Shown in pieces: positions 12,468-22,459 of a stretch of DNA of 64,000 bases. Made by a program: the position numbers and the translations under genes. The stretch spans positions 124,001-188,000 of the forward strand of contig NZ_JPKG01000046.1 of assembly GCF_000735605.1 (NCBI RefSeq), given 5' to 3'. The stretch's first letter is position 1, and each line of letters starts with the position of its first letter. Below the pieces are notes generated by a model. The model saw only the letters and a program-made list of their open reading frames with translations, was not told the origin of the DNA and made no database searches. Source of the stretch: Allobosea sp. LC85 (GTDB lineage: Bacteria; Pseudomonadota; Alphaproteobacteria; Rhizobiales; Beijerinckiaceae).

Positions 12468-13444
12468 GCTGCCTCTCCCTGCGGAACCGGGTTATGGCAG
12501 CGGAAGCTGCGCTCGGCAGTTCCAGTTGGTGTCGGATCCTGCTCCGCGCAGATCAACTGGACGCGGCTGCAGCGAGGACGGAACGGGCAGCCGCTCGGGC
12601 GCCCATCGATCCGCGGCGCGACGCCGTCGATCTGGTTCAGGCGCGCTCCCGGCTCGACCATCGCGGCCGAGGAGTTCAGCAGGCCAAGCGTATAGGGATG
12701 CCGCGGCTGGTCGAGCACAGCGTCGACGGGGCCGATCTCGACGACCCGACCGGCATACATGACGGCGACCCGATCCGCGAGTTCAGCGACGACCGCGAGA
12801 TCATGGGTGATCCACAGCACCGCCGTACCGGTTTCGCGGCTGAGCTTCTGGACCTCGAACAGGATCTGGCTCTGGATCGTGACGTCGAGCGCGGTGGTCG
12901 GTTCGTCGGCGATGATCAGGTCGGGCGCATTCAGGAGCGCGGTCGCGATCGCGACGCGCTGGCGCATGCCGCCCGAAAACTCATGCGGGAACTGCTTGAG
13001 CCGCGCCTCTGGCGACGAGATGCCGACACGCGCCAGCGCCTTGGCCGCCTCGCTCAGCGCCTCCGCGCGGCTGCACTGGCGGTGTTCCAGGATCGCCTCG
13101 CTCATCTGCTCGCCGATGCTGAGCACCGGGTTCAGCGTCATCAGCGGATCCTGGAAGATCATGGCGATGCGGTCGCCGCGCAGCTTGCGCAGCCGCTCTT
13201 CGGAAGCCGCGCGAAGGTTCTCACCGGCGAAGGTGATCTCGCCCGCAACGATCTCGCCCGGCGGGTCGATGAGCTGGACCAGCGAGAAACCGGTCACCGA
13301 CTTGCCGGAACCGGATTCTCCGACCAGCCCGAGCACCTCGCCGCGCGCGACGCTGAGATCGACGCCGTCGACGGCCGGCCAGGCGCCATCGAGCGCGTGG
13401 AAGACGGTCCTGAGTCCCCGGACCTCGAGAAGCGGAGCACTCAT
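12464..13444 (-). CDS. Oligopeptide-type ABC importer ATPase, OppD/DppD family
   Basis: I place the start at 13444 (MSAPLLEVRG), where the ATG overlaps the stop of the upstream permease by four bases; the open frame continues upstream only as a shadow of that permease. The protein has 326 residues with GESGSGKS, FSGGMRQRV and IADEPTTALD, and ends in the oligopeptide ATPase extension (CPFRPRCSRV). With the OppF-type partner it forms the ATPase dimer of the second importer. Nothing is broken or missing. Confidence 0.93.
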
Positions 13445-14349
13445 GAGCGCACGTTGAAGCTGCGGCGCAGGCGGTCGCCGACAAGATTGAGCGACATGAT
13501 GAGCAGCACCAGCGCGATGCCGGGAAATACCGCGATCCAGTATTCGCCGGAGAGGAGGAATTCGAAGCCGTTGGCGATCAGCAGCCCGAGCGATGGCTGC
13601 GTCACGGGCACGCCGACGCCGAGGAAGGACAGGGTCGCCTCCAGCGTGATTGCGCTCGCGATGCTGATCGAAGCGACCACGAGCACCGAACCGACCGAGT
13701 TCGGCAGCAGATGCGCCAGCATGATATGTCGGGTCGGCAGGCCGAAATTCAGCGCGGCCTCGATATATTCCTTGCGACGCTCGACCAGGGCCGCGGCACG
13801 CATCAATCGTGCATATTGCGCCCATTGCACCAGCACGATCGCGAAGATCACCTTGTCGACGCCACGGCCGATCGAGGCGAGCAGCACAAGCGCGATCAGG
13901 ATCGAGGGAAAGCCGAGCATGAAGTCGACGACGCGCATGATCACGGCATCGACGGCGCCGCCGAACTGGGCGGCGAGCAGGCCAGCCGTAATCCCGATGA
14001 CGAGCGCGCCCGCGGTTGCCGTGAGACCGACCATCAGGCTGGTCCGCAGCCCGTAGAGGATCGCGCTCAGCATGTCGCGACCCTGGGCATCGCTGCCGAG
14101 CCAGTAGGTGATGCCGGTCATGCCGCTGTCGCCGGGTGCCAGCCGGTTGTCCATCACGCTGAGCGCGGCGAGGTCGTGCGGGTTCTGCGGCGCGATGACG
14201 GGCGCGAGCACGGCGAGCAGGACAAGGATGCCGAGCAGGATCGCGGCGCCGCGCGTCGTTGGCCGGTTCCGGATCCGGCGCAGCACCGTCTCGCGCAGGG
14301 GCGTGTCGGCATAGGCCGGCACGAGGGGGGCTTTCGCCGGCGCGCTCAT
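13441..14349 (-). CDS. ABC importer permease, DppC/OppC family
   Basis: This 302-residue permease has six predicted membrane helices. The WLGSDAQGRDMLSAILYGLRTSL block near residue 80-100 and the docking loop EAALNFGLPTRHIMLAHLLPNS near residue 195 are family marks. It overlaps both neighbours by four bases, so the permeases and ATPases of this operon are translated as a coupled string. It forms the channel with the 14346-15323 permease. Confidence 0.92.
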   Translation of the reverse strand: MSAPAKAPLVPAYADTPLRETVLRRIRNRPTTRGAAILLGILVLLAVLAPVIAPQNPHDLAALSVMDNRLAPGDSGMTGITYWLGSDAQGRDMLSAILYGLRTSLMVGLTATAGALVIGITAGLLAAQFGGAVDAVIMRVVDFMLGFPSILIALVLLASIGRGVDKVIFAIVLVQWAQYARLMRAAALVERRKEYIEAALNFGLPTRHIMLAHLLPNSVGSVLVVASISIASAITLEATLSFLGVGVPVTQPSLGLLIANGFEFLLSGEYWIAVFPGIALVLLIMSLNLVGDRLRRSFNVRS

Positions 14350-15323
14350 GCCATGTCTCCGGTCAGCTTCACGCGCGGATCGAGCGCGGCATAGAGGATA
14401 TCGACGAGGAAGTTCACCGTGACGAAGAGCAGCGTCGCCAGCAGCACATAGGCGACGACGACCGGCCGATCGAGTTGGTAGATCGAGTCGATCAGGAGCT
14501 TGCCCATACCTGGCCAGGCGAAGACGGTCTCGGTGATGGTCGAAAAGGCGACGAGGCTGCCGAACTCGATGCCGACCACCGTTACGACCGGGATCAGGAT
14601 GTTGCGCAGCACGTGCCGGCCGACGATGCGCTTGCGGCGCACGCCCTTGGCACGGGCATATTTCACATAATCCTGCGTCATCGTCTCGGTCGTGCCGGCC
14701 GCGACCAGGCGGATCATCAGCGCCGTATTGGGAATGGCGAGGTTGAGTGCCGGCAGGATGAGATGCTGCAGCCCGTCAAGCGTGAGCAGGCTGGTCTGCA
14801 AACCGAGTACGGAGACGGTCTCGCCGCGTCCCGCCGTCGGCAGCCAGCCGAGCACCACGGCAAAGAGCAGGATCAGCATCATGCCCTTCCAGAAATTCGG
14901 AAGCGAGTAGCCGAGCACGGTGCTGGCCATGATGATCCGCGATGGGCGGCTGTCAGGATCGAGCCCCGCGAGCAGTCCAAGCGGCACGCCGACCGTGACT
15001 GCCAGCGTCATCGCCAGCAGCACCAATTCGAAGGTTGCGGGCAGTCGGGCGAGGATCAACTCGATCGCAGGCACGCCATGCACGAAGGAGCGCCCGAGAT
15101 CGCCTTTCAGGGCATTGCCCATGAAGGTGAAATATTGCTGCCAGACCGGCAGGTCGAGGCCGAGCCGCTTGATCAGTGCCGCGCGTTCGGCGGCACTGAC
15201 CTGTGGCGAGACCAGGAGCTCGATCGGGTCTCCGATGCCATAGACGGCGAAGAAAACCACGACCGAGACCGCGAGCAGAACAATGACGCTCTGGATCAGC
15301 CGCTGCAAAACATAGGCGGTCAT
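14346..15323 (-). CDS. ABC importer permease, DppB/OppB family
   Basis: The 325-residue permease begins MTAYVLQRLIQS with a membrane helix right after, the DppB pattern. The docking loop YAKYARAKGVRRKRIV...LRNILIPV-type segment lies near residue 225-250. It is second in the operon, 41 bp after the binding-protein gene, so unlike the first importer there is no room for a hairpin here. The two importers in this window are paralogous but clearly diverged. Confidence 0.92.
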   Translation of the reverse strand: MTAYVLQRLIQSVIVLLAVSVVVFFAVYGIGDPIELLVSPQVSAAERAALIKRLGLDLPVWQQYFTFMGNALKGDLGRSFVHGVPAIELILARLPATFELVLLAMTLAVTVGVPLGLLAGLDPDSRPSRIIMASTVLGYSLPNFWKGMMLILLFAVVLGWLPTAGRGETVSVLGLQTSLLTLDGLQHLILPALNLAIPNTALMIRLVAAGTTETMTQDYVKYARAKGVRRKRIVGRHVLRNILIPVVTVVGIEFGSLVAFSTITETVFAWPGMGKLLIDSIYQLDRPVVVAYVLLATLLFVTVNFLVDILYAALDPRVKLTGDMA

Positions 15324-15364
15324 TGCGTTTGATCGACTCTGCTACGCTTATTGGGTGACTGGAC

Positions 15365-16978
15365 TTACTTGGCGACCGGCTTCACCGACATCGCCAACAT
15401 GAACTGGTCGGCGCGGCCGGTGACATTGAGGTCGGACTTGAAGGCCCAGATGCCGCTTTCGAAATGCAGCGGGATGAACGCACCGTCTGCGAGCACCAGC
15501 TTGCCGGCCTCCTGCAGCAATTCGGCGCGCTTGGCGTCGTCGAGCGTCGTCACGGCAGTGCGGATCACCTTGTCGAACGCGTCGTTCTTGTAACCGCCAT
15601 AGTTCGAGCCGCCGAGGGTCTTCTCCTCGTTCGGGGTCGGCGGCCACTGGCGCAGGAAGGACGCAGCCTCACCGGTACCGGACCCCCAGCCGCCGAGCGC
15701 AACGCTGAATTCCTTCTTGGCGCGGCGCGGGAAGTAGATCGCGCGCGTCATCGCATCGACCTCGATCTTGATACCGATCTGAGTCAGGTACTGGGCGACA
15801 GCCTGGGTGATCTGGCTGTCATTGATATAGCGATCATTGGTCGAGGACAGCGTCAGCTGGAAGCCCTTGGCATAGCCGGCTTCAGCCATCAGCTTCTTGG
15901 CGGCAGCCGGGTCATAGGCCAGCTTCGGCGGGTTCGGAAGCGTGCCGAACATGCCCGTCGGCAGGAACTGGTAGGCCGGCTCTGCCGCACCGTCCATGAT
16001 CCGCTTGACGATCGCATCGCGATCGATGGCGAGCGACATCGCCTTGCGGACGCGCGGGTCCTTGAGCGGGTTCTTGCCGTCTTCCGACTTGACGAAGGGG
16101 CTCTGATCGCGCGCCACGTCGAGCTGGAAATACATCACGCGTGTCGAGGGCGTGACGACATGGTTGAAGCGCTTGTCGCCCTGGATCCGGCCAAGGTCAC
16201 GCGCAGCGGGGTTCTCGATGACATCGTAGTCACCGGCGAGCAGCCCGGCGAGGCGCGGACCGGCATTGGTCACCGGAAGCAGGCGTACCGTCGCCCAAGG
16301 TTCGGCCTTGCCCCAGTAGGTCGGGCTGCGCTCGAGCTCGATCGACGAGCCGCGAACATAGGACTTCAGCTTGTAGGGGCCGGTGCCGATCGCGAGGCTG
16401 CCGTCATTGAAGCCGCTCACGGCAGGCCAGGCGCCGGTCACGCCACAGTTCTTGGCGACGTCGTAGCTGATCGGACCATGCTCGACGATCGAGGCCGAGA
16501 GGATGCTGAGGCTCGAAAGCAGGTTCGGCATCAGCGGTTCGGGATTGATCGTATTGATGATCAACGTGTGGTCATCGGGCGCCTCGACCGACGCGAAATT
16601 CCCGGTGATATCGGCGAAGGAATCGGAGACCTTGGTCTCGTTCTTCAGCGTGCGGCAGAACGTGAAGACCACGTCTTCGGCGGTGAAGGGCTTGCCGTTC
16701 GAGAAGGTGATGCCCTGGCGCAGCTTGAAGGTCCAGCGGTTCTTGCCGTCATTCTCCCAGGAATTGGCGAGGCTGGGATGGAGCTTCTGCTTGTCGTCCT
16801 GGCGCACGAGCGAGTCGAAGATGTGCTGGGCCAGCGCATTGTTCGGCGTGAGATCGTGGTAATGCGGATCGACGGCTGTCGGCTCCGAAGCCAGCGCGAT
16901 GCGCAGGGTCTGGGCGCAGGCCGGCGCGGCAGCAAGGCAGGTTCCGGCCAAAGCCGCAACCATTAAGGATTTACGCAT
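15365..16978 (-). CDS. Periplasmic substrate-binding protein of second peptide-type ABC importer
   Basis: The start at 16978 (MRKSLMVAALAG) gives a 537-residue protein with a classical signal peptide ending at PACAQ, near residue 22. The open frame upstream has no such signal and crosses the promoter. Family 5 marks include PTAVDPHYHDLTPNN and FTAEDVVFTF near residue 100. It delivers ligand to the permeases encoded immediately downstream. It is the first gene of a six-gene operon and is divergent from an RpiR-type regulator 95 bp away, which probably controls it. The substrate could be a sugar-linked or amino compound; the regulator's SIS domain hints at a phosphosugar signal. Confidence 0.92.
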   Translation of the reverse strand: MRKSLMVAALAGTCLAAAPACAQTLRIALASEPTAVDPHYHDLTPNNALAQHIFDSLVRQDDKQKLHPSLANSWENDGKNRWTFKLRQGITFSNGKPFTAEDVVFTFCRTLKNETKVSDSFADITGNFASVEAPDDHTLIINTINPEPLMPNLLSSLSILSASIVEHGPISYDVAKNCGVTGAWPAVSGFNDGSLAIGTGPYKLKSYVRGSSIELERSPTYWGKAEPWATVRLLPVTNAGPRLAGLLAGDYDVIENPAARDLGRIQGDKRFNHVVTPSTRVMYFQLDVARDQSPFVKSEDGKNPLKDPRVRKAMSLAIDRDAIVKRIMDGAAEPAYQFLPTGMFGTLPNPPKLAYDPAAAKKLMAEAGYAKGFQLTLSSTNDRYINDSQITQAVAQYLTQIGIKIEVDAMTRAIYFPRRAKKEFSVALGGWGSGTGEAASFLRQWPPTPNEEKTLGGSNYGGYKNDAFDKVIRTAVTTLDDAKRAELLQEAGKLVLADGAFIPLHFESGIWAFKSDLNVTGRADQFMLAMSVKPVAK

Positions 16979-17073
16979 GGTGATCTCCGCTCCCAATGTG
17001 AACCGTTTTGACAGCTTCATTTTCGTTGGATAGCAAACATGAAAATATTCGAACGTCAATCGGGTGGAGACGC

Positions 17074-17946
17074 ATGTCCCAAGGCTTGAAGCCGACGACC
17101 GATCTCTCGAACCGGATCGCCCGGGTCTACCCGTCCTTGAGCAATGGACATCGGCGTGCCGCCGACTTCGTGCTGCAGCACCCGCTCGACGTCGCCACCA
17201 TGACGATCGAAGGGCTTGCCGAAGGCAGCGGCACATCCAACGCCACCGTCACGCGTTTCGTCCGCGCTCTTGGCTATGGAAACTATGGCGAATTCCGTGT
17301 GGCCCTGTCCTCGGCCCTGAAATTCGCGCTCGATCCGGTCGACAGTTTTGCAGGCGCACGCTCTGCGGCGGGCTCGACCTTCGCCACCTTTGTCGATGCC
17401 CTCTCCGACCAGTCCGCCAATCTCCAGGCGGCACGGGACGCCCTCGACGAAGCGACCACGACACGGGCGATCGAGGCCCTGCTCAAGGCGCGCCGCGTCT
17501 TCATTGCCGCCTCGGGGGCGAGCCATCATGTCGCATCCTTCCTTGAGGACGGGCTCGCGCTCTATCTCGACGCCGACGTGACCTTCGCATCCTCGCGCGC
17601 CGGCCCAGAACGAGCCATTCGCCACATGCTCTCGGCCAGGCCCGACGACCTCGTCGTCGCGATCTCGGTGCCGCGCTATTCGCGCACGACGCTCGACCTC
17701 GCCTCCTTCGCCAAGAAGCGTGGGTCGACCCTGCTGGCGCTGACCGATGGACCAACCTCGCCACTCGCCAACATCGCCGACATCACACTCTTCGCCCCGG
17801 CTCGGAACCGATTCCTGCCGAATTCTCCGACCGCGATCTTCGCCCTGGCGGACGCCCTGATTACCGCGATCGCCCGCGAGCGACCGGATGCGGTCGAAGC
17901 GCTGAAGGGCCTGAGCGAGAGCCTGCTCTGGACCTTTCACCACTGA
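17074..17946 (+). CDS. RpiR/MurR-family transcriptional regulator with SIS domain
   Basis: The start at 17074 (MSQGLKPTTD) follows GGTGGAGA and gives 290 residues. An N-terminal helix-turn-helix of the RpiR type covers about residues 10-85 (GTSNATVTRFVRALGYGNY). A SIS sugar-isomerase domain covers about residues 125-265 (VFIAASGASHHVASFLEDGL). SIS domains in this family sense phosphosugars or related phosphates. The gene is divergent from the importer operon at 10588-16978 with only 95 bp between the start codons, so it most likely regulates that operon and itself. Whether it represses or activates cannot be told. Confidence 0.9.
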   Translation: MSQGLKPTTDLSNRIARVYPSLSNGHRRAADFVLQHPLDVATMTIEGLAEGSGTSNATVTRFVRALGYGNYGEFRVALSSALKFALDPVDSFAGARSAAGSTFATFVDALSDQSANLQAARDALDEATTTRAIEALLKARRVFIAASGASHHVASFLEDGLALYLDADVTFASSRAGPERAIRHMLSARPDDLVVAISVPRYSRTTLDLASFAKKRGSTLLALTDGPTSPLANIADITLFAPARNRFLPNSPTAIFALADALITAIARERPDAVEALKGLSESLLWTFHH

Positions 17947-18399
17947 AGAGAGCCTGTCCCGGTTCTCGGCGTCTGAAGGAGATGAGGCAGCAAGTCGGGC
18001 GCCGGCAATGGCACCTCGCGTAGCTGAATGGGCTGCGCGAGGCATCGCGACAACGATTCAACTGAAGCGAAAATCGCTCGACTCGTTACCGCGGCAGCAC
18101 GAAGGCAGCACCTCCCGCACGATCGGGCACGTCAGGCTGTACCTGCAGGCTTGTCTTCAGGTAACTGAACTCAGATTGACGCTTGGAAACGCCATTCATG
18201 ACACGGAATTGCTGCGCTATTCCGGATTAAACCTGATAACGGAATTTTAAATCGCGGCACGAATTCTCGCCTTGCGGCCGGCGCATTGGTATTGGCGCAA
18301 GAACGAACAAGTTGCTATTCTTCTAATCTGGAATACGCCGTCGACACCATCGAGCTCCCAGACAATCGCGCACTGGATCGATGCCACTATGGATTGTGG
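17947..18399. other. Gene-free stretch upstream of the sensor kinase
   Basis: These 453 bases hold no convincing gene. The part from about 18170 to 18330 is richer in A and T than its surroundings and is the likely promoter of the kinase gene. I see no strong operator or RNA structure. Confidence 0.45.
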
Positions 18400-19899
18400 A
18401 TGAACGACCGGGTGAATGACAAGTTCGTGTCCGGATCCCCGACACAGGGCAGAGGAACTGACAAGACGGTTGGGGATGGAAAGTACCGGCGCTGGCTAGC
18501 TGCGTTGCGCCACGCAATCCTGGCACGCTGGAACGCCCTCAACCTCGAACGGCAGTTTCTTCTCACCGCCGCCTTGGCCGTCGGCCTGTCAATGGCTGCA
18601 TTGGGCTATTGGGTCGAGAGCCGAATCCGCTCCGGCTGGATCCAAGGCATGGCGGAAACGGGAGCGCTTTATCTCGAGGGCTTCCTGGCGCCCCATGTGC
18701 AGGGGCTGGATGCCTCGAACAGGTTGCCGGAGGAAAGCCGCGAGAAGATCAAGGCACTGCTGGTCAATACCAGCCTCAGCCGCCACGTCGCGATCATCAA
18801 GCTCTGGGATCTCAATGGGAACCTGATCTTCAGCACGGGCAAGGCCGGGGCCCATGGCAAGCTCCCGGAAAGCGACATCAAGCGGATCATGGCTGGCAAT
18901 GTCATCGTCGATAGCGATCTCGACGGCGATGGCAACGAACTCAGCCCCTCGAAGATCAAGCCAAAGCTGATCGAGATCTATGCGCCGATCTACAGGGAGA
19001 GAACCAAGGACATCATCGCAATCGGAGAATTCTACGAGTACAGTCACTTCATGAACCGCGAGATATCCAGTGTCAGGTATGCGACATGGTTTCTCATCGC
19101 GAATGTCGCCATCGTCATCGTCATCCTGCTGCATGTCATCGTCAAACGCGCGAGCCGGATCATCAGCAGCCAGCAGGCTCTTCTCGAGCAGAACCTGGCG
19201 CGGGCCGAAGCTCTGGCGAAGCGGAACAATGCGCTCAGGCGGGCGGCGGACCGGGCCAGACTGAATGCCACCGTTCTCAACGAGACCTATCTTGCCAGCA
19301 TTGGCGCGGACATCCACGACGGGCCAATCCAGCTTCTCAGCCTGATGATGCTGAAACTGCCCTCTGCGGCAGATCGGGCGAGCGGGACCATGGCACCCGC
19401 GGCCGATGCTCACGGCGAGCTCGAACCCCTCATCCAGCAGGTCCTCTCGGACCTGCGCAACCTGTCTTCAGGATTGGCGTTGCCGGAAGCGGAGAATCTG
19501 ACTCTGGCAGAGACCATCCATTTGGCCATCACGCGCCATGAAGAGCAGACGGGCACTCATGTAAATCGAAACGTCGCCGAGTTGCCCGCGCAGGTCCCCG
19601 TCGCCATTCGCTTCTGCTCGTATCGGATCGTGCAGGAGGCGCTGACCAACGCCTATAAACATGCAGGAGGCCGGGGGCAGAAGGTCGAAGCCCGCGTCGC
19701 TGACGATACGCTTGAGATCGTCGTGTCGGACAGTGGCGGCACATTGCCTCTGCGCCACCGTGATGGAGCGCCCGGCGCTGGCGGCCTGGGGGTGCGGGGC
19801 ATGGACAGCCGCATCAAGGCATTGCGAGGCCAACTCGCGGTGAGCCGGCTGTCCAATGGTGGAACTGAAGTGCGCGCCACGCTGCCAATGCGGTCCTGA
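18400..19899 (+). CDS. Two-component sensor histidine kinase, NarL/HisKA_3 type
   Basis: The ATG at 18400 gives 499 residues; the frame is open further up but only from a TTG without a ribosome site. Two membrane helices (about residues 50-70 and 228-248) enclose a periplasmic sensor domain of roughly 155 residues. A coiled linker (residues about 250-295) leads to the phosphoacceptor box with His306 in DIHDGPIQ, the HisKA_3 pattern. The ATPase domain follows (EALTNAYKHA; DSGG; GLGVRGM). It would autophosphorylate on His306 and pass phosphate to a LuxR-type regulator, surely the convergent gene at 20029-20703. No known sensor fold is recognisable in the periplasmic part, so the signal is unknown. 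Confidence 0.9.
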   Translation: MNDRVNDKFVSGSPTQGRGTDKTVGDGKYRRWLAALRHAILARWNALNLERQFLLTAALAVGLSMAALGYWVESRIRSGWIQGMAETGALYLEGFLAPHVQGLDASNRLPEESREKIKALLVNTSLSRHVAIIKLWDLNGNLIFSTGKAGAHGKLPESDIKRIMAGNVIVDSDLDGDGNELSPSKIKPKLIEIYAPIYRERTKDIIAIGEFYEYSHFMNREISSVRYATWFLIANVAIVIVILLHVIVKRASRIISSQQALLEQNLARAEALAKRNNALRRAADRARLNATVLNETYLASIGADIHDGPIQLLSLMMLKLPSAADRASGTMAPAADAHGELEPLIQQVLSDLRNLSSGLALPEAENLTLAETIHLAITRHEEQTGTHVNRNVAELPAQVPVAIRFCSYRIVQEALTNAYKHAGGRGQKVEARVADDTLEIVVSDSGGTLPLRHRDGAPGAGGLGVRGMDSRIKALRGQLAVSRLSNGGTEVRATLPMRS

Positions 19900-19917
19900 C
19901 GGCGCGATCTCACCCCC

Positions 19918-19967
19918 AGAGCATGCTGCGAAAAAATGGCAACGGTTTTTCGCACTAAGCATGCTCT
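19918..19967. repeat. Palindromic unit between convergent kinase and regulator genes
   Basis: Bases 19918-19927 (AGAGCATGCT) pair exactly with 19958-19967, and inner runs of A (after 19927) and T (near 19946) extend the stem. The shape, with AGAGCATG outer arms and inner GAAAA/TTTTC, is like the short dispersed palindromes found in many Hyphomicrobiales genomes. It may also serve as a bidirectional terminator. Confidence 0.65.
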
Positions 19968-19981
19968 AAACTATGAGAGTC

Positions 19982-20029
19982 GATCACGTTTTCTGCGTTT
20001 GGACGATTTCGCCCAAGCGCAGCGTGATC
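19982..20029. repeat. Second palindromic unit, overlapping the regulator stop codon
   Basis: GATCACG at 19982-19988 pairs with CGTGATC at 20023-20029. A second stem segment inside (TGCGTTTGG with CCCAAGCGCA) pairs with one wobble. Its right end covers the first base of the response-regulator stop codon. It adjoins the unit at 19918-19967, so the two may be one composite repeat. Confidence 0.6.
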
Positions 20030-20703
20030 TAGCGAGGCCTTGCCGGATCCCGCGCCTCAGCGCCCGGCGGAACCAGCCTTTGCGCCGCGATCACAACCTC
20101 CAGGCGATTCCTGGCATTCAGCTTGTGCATGAGGTTGGTCATATAGCCCTTGATCGTCTTCTCGCTGAGCGAGAGGGCCCTGGCAATCTCTCGATTCTGC
20201 TTCCCGCACAGGAGAAGCCTCACGATCTGGTCCTCCCGCACGCTCAGTCGGGTGCTTTGCGCCGCCCTCTTTTCCAGGGCCTTGCTTTGCAGAGCACCGA
20301 TCACCTTGGTGGCAAAGGCAGGCGTGATATAGATTTCACCGCGCCGCGCAGCCTCGATCGCGTCGAAGAGATCATCCGCGGGACTGCCCTTGAGGACATA
20401 ACCGCTGGCGCCGGCGTCAAGCGCCTGAATGGCATGGTCCGTGCTCGTCGACGCGGTGAACACCACCATCTTCATGTGAGGGGCGGCCTTCGATGCGTCC
20501 GAAATCGCCTGGAAGGCATCCCCCGCCATGTTCAGATCGACGATCATCGCGTCAGGTTGGTGAGTTTCCGTGATCGCGGTGATGTGATCAGCAGCCGAGC
20601 CGGTCGCGACAAGCGAAAAGCCGCCCTTGCGTTGCAGCAGAGCAACGATTCCCTCGGTCAGAAGCGGGTGATCATCTACAACCGCAATCGATACGCCATC
20701 CAT
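20029..20703 (-). CDS. Response regulator, NarL/LuxR family
   Basis: The protein has 224 residues. A receiver domain occupies about residues 1-120 with the acidic pair Asp10-Asp11, phosphoacceptor Asp56 in MIVDLNM and the conserved Lys in YVLKGSP near residue 106. A LuxR-type helix-turn-helix follows (LSVREDQIVRLLL, then NREIARALSLSEKTIKGYMT). It should be phosphorylated by the convergent kinase at 18400-19899 and act as a DNA-binding transcription factor. The target genes are not evident; the divergent MocR gene 320 bp away is a possible one. Confidence 0.92.
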   Translation of the reverse strand: MDGVSIAVVDDHPLLTEGIVALLQRKGGFSLVATGSAADHITAITETHQPDAMIVDLNMAGDAFQAISDASKAAPHMKMVVFTASTSTDHAIQALDAGASGYVLKGSPADDLFDAIEAARRGEIYITPAFATKVIGALQSKALEKRAAQSTRLSVREDQIVRLLLCGKQNREIARALSLSEKTIKGYMTNLMHKLNARNRLEVVIAAQRLVPPGAEARDPARPR

Positions 20704-21022
20704 CGCCGGCCTCCCCCAATTCTATGCCGCGACGCTGAGAGCATGCTGGCTCATTTACAGTCGCCTGTAAACGACTTGGTGAACGAAGGGTTAACTTATG
20801 TTGTCTTCGCGCCAAACGCTCGCCTCAGGAACCGCCATACGCCTAGACTTCGCACAGATGCCTGGGGATTAATGTGAGCCAGGTCACAGACCACGATGGG
20901 TTCGCACTGATCGCTCGGTCAACTGGGCTGACCGCCCTGGCATCCCCAATTGGCTTGCCGTGCTCACTTCATGTATCGTATGCAGACATTGTCACATAAT
21001 GCATGGAAACTGGAAGGCCAGC
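20704..21022. promoter_or_regulatory. Divergent promoter region, response regulator and MocR regulator
   Basis: The 319 bases separate two divergent start codons and hold no gene. Near 20990-21002 there is a loose inverted pair (CATT ... AATG around GTCACAT) just upstream of the MocR start; it is too weak to call an operator. Confidence 0.45.
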
Positions 21023-22405
21023 ATGGCGCGGAGCGACGAGACATTGCAGTGGATCCGCCAGCTCGATCCATCGGCCGGACCGCGCTACCTCCAGATCGTC
21101 GAACTGATAGCCGAGGCCGTCGCAAACGGCACCCTGCGCCCTGGCGACAGACTTCCGCCGCAGCGGCAGTTCGCCAAACTTGTCGACGTCGACCTGACCA
21201 CGGTCACCCGTGCCTATGCAGAGGCAAGACATCGCAATCTGCTCGACGCGGTCACCGGGCGCGGCTCCTTCATCTCAACGCGGAAGGAACAGTCGGGCCC
21301 GCTCATCGACCTCAGCATGAACATTCCACCGCCACCAAAGGGCATACGCCTCGCAGAAGTGATGCAGCGCGGCATTACCGAGGTCCTGGCGCGCTCCAGC
21401 GCCGACTTGCTGATGACCTATCATGTCGGGGCAGGTTCGCTGGCGGACCGGGCAGCCGGCTGTGCCTGGCTTGAGCCTGTTCTCGGACGGATCGGGCCCG
21501 CCAGGCTGCTGGTCACCCCTGGCGCGCAACCGGCGCTCGCGGCACTGGTCAGCCTTCACGCAAAACCGGGCGAGGCCGTCCTGGTCGAGGCCCTCGCCTA
21601 TCCCGGCCTGCTGGCCGCTGTCAGGCTGGCGGGGCTGCGGCCAGTCCCGGTCGCGACGGACGAAGAGGGCCTTCTGCCGGGTGCCCTGGAGCAGGCCATT
21701 GATGAATCCGGCGCAAAGCTGCTTTGCGTGACACCGACGATCCAGAATCCGACCACAGCGACGATGCAGCCTGCGCGACGCGATGAGATCGTGCGGATCG
21801 CGCGGGCAAGACACCTCAGGATCATCGAAGACGACCCTTACAGCCTGCTCGCCGGCGATGCGCCACCGCCCCTGGCCGCCCTCGCACCGGAGCGGACCTA
21901 TCATGTCGCGACCCTGTCGAAGGTGCTGACTCCGGGGCTGCGTACCGCCTTCGTCGTGCTGCCGCCGGACGAGAACCGCGACCCGCTCGTCGCGATCCTA
22001 CGTAGCATCGCACTCATGCCAGCGCCCCTGATGACGGCGCTTGCAACCCATTGGATCCGGATCGGCGCCGCTGGAGACCTGCTCGACGGGGTACGCCGCG
22101 AGGCTGCGGCACGCCAGGACCTGGCACGCTCCATCCTGCCGGCTTCGGCCCGCCATCACCCGAACGGTCTGCATATCTGGCAGCCGCTGCCGGCGCATTG
22201 GGACCGTTACCGCCTGGTCGAGGCGGTCCGTCAGGAAGGCCTCGGGGTCACGCCATCGGATGCATTCAGCGTCGAAGGCGAGGCCCCGGACGCAGTCAGG
22301 ATTTCGCTGGGCGGCGTGCCGGAACGCGGACGCCTCGCCCATGCGCTGAAGACGCTGGCTGCGATCATGGACAATGAACGCTCGCAGCATCAGGGGATCG
22401 TTTGA
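21023..22405 (+). CDS. MocR-type transcriptional regulator (GntR domain plus aminotransferase-like domain)
   Basis: The start at 21023 (MARSDETLQW) follows GGAAGG by six bases; a GTG 63 bases earlier lacks a ribosome site. The protein has 460 residues. A winged helix of the GntR type covers about residues 15-85 (PPQRQFAKLVDVDLTTVTRAYAEA). A fold-type I aminotransferase domain follows, with the PLP lysine Lys300 in TLSKVLTPG and a substrate-side Asn/Pro pattern in IQNPTTATM. Such proteins use PLP as a sensory cofactor rather than for catalysis. It is convergent with the DUF983 gene, whose upstream region has a fitting palindrome. The ligand is unknown. Confidence 0.92.
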   Translation: MARSDETLQWIRQLDPSAGPRYLQIVELIAEAVANGTLRPGDRLPPQRQFAKLVDVDLTTVTRAYAEARHRNLLDAVTGRGSFISTRKEQSGPLIDLSMNIPPPPKGIRLAEVMQRGITEVLARSSADLLMTYHVGAGSLADRAAGCAWLEPVLGRIGPARLLVTPGAQPALAALVSLHAKPGEAVLVEALAYPGLLAAVRLAGLRPVPVATDEEGLLPGALEQAIDESGAKLLCVTPTIQNPTTATMQPARRDEIVRIARARHLRIIEDDPYSLLAGDAPPPLAALAPERTYHVATLSKVLTPGLRTAFVVLPPDENRDPLVAILRSIALMPAPLMTALATHWIRIGAAGDLLDGVRREAAARQDLARSILPASARHHPNGLHIWQPLPAHWDRYRLVEAVRQEGLGVTPSDAFSVEGEAPDAVRISLGGVPERGRLAHALKTLAAIMDNERSQHQGIV

Positions 22406-22459
22406 CGAGATCAGAAGCGGGCAGGCAAAGCCTCCACAGCACTCGCCGTCCCTCCGGGC

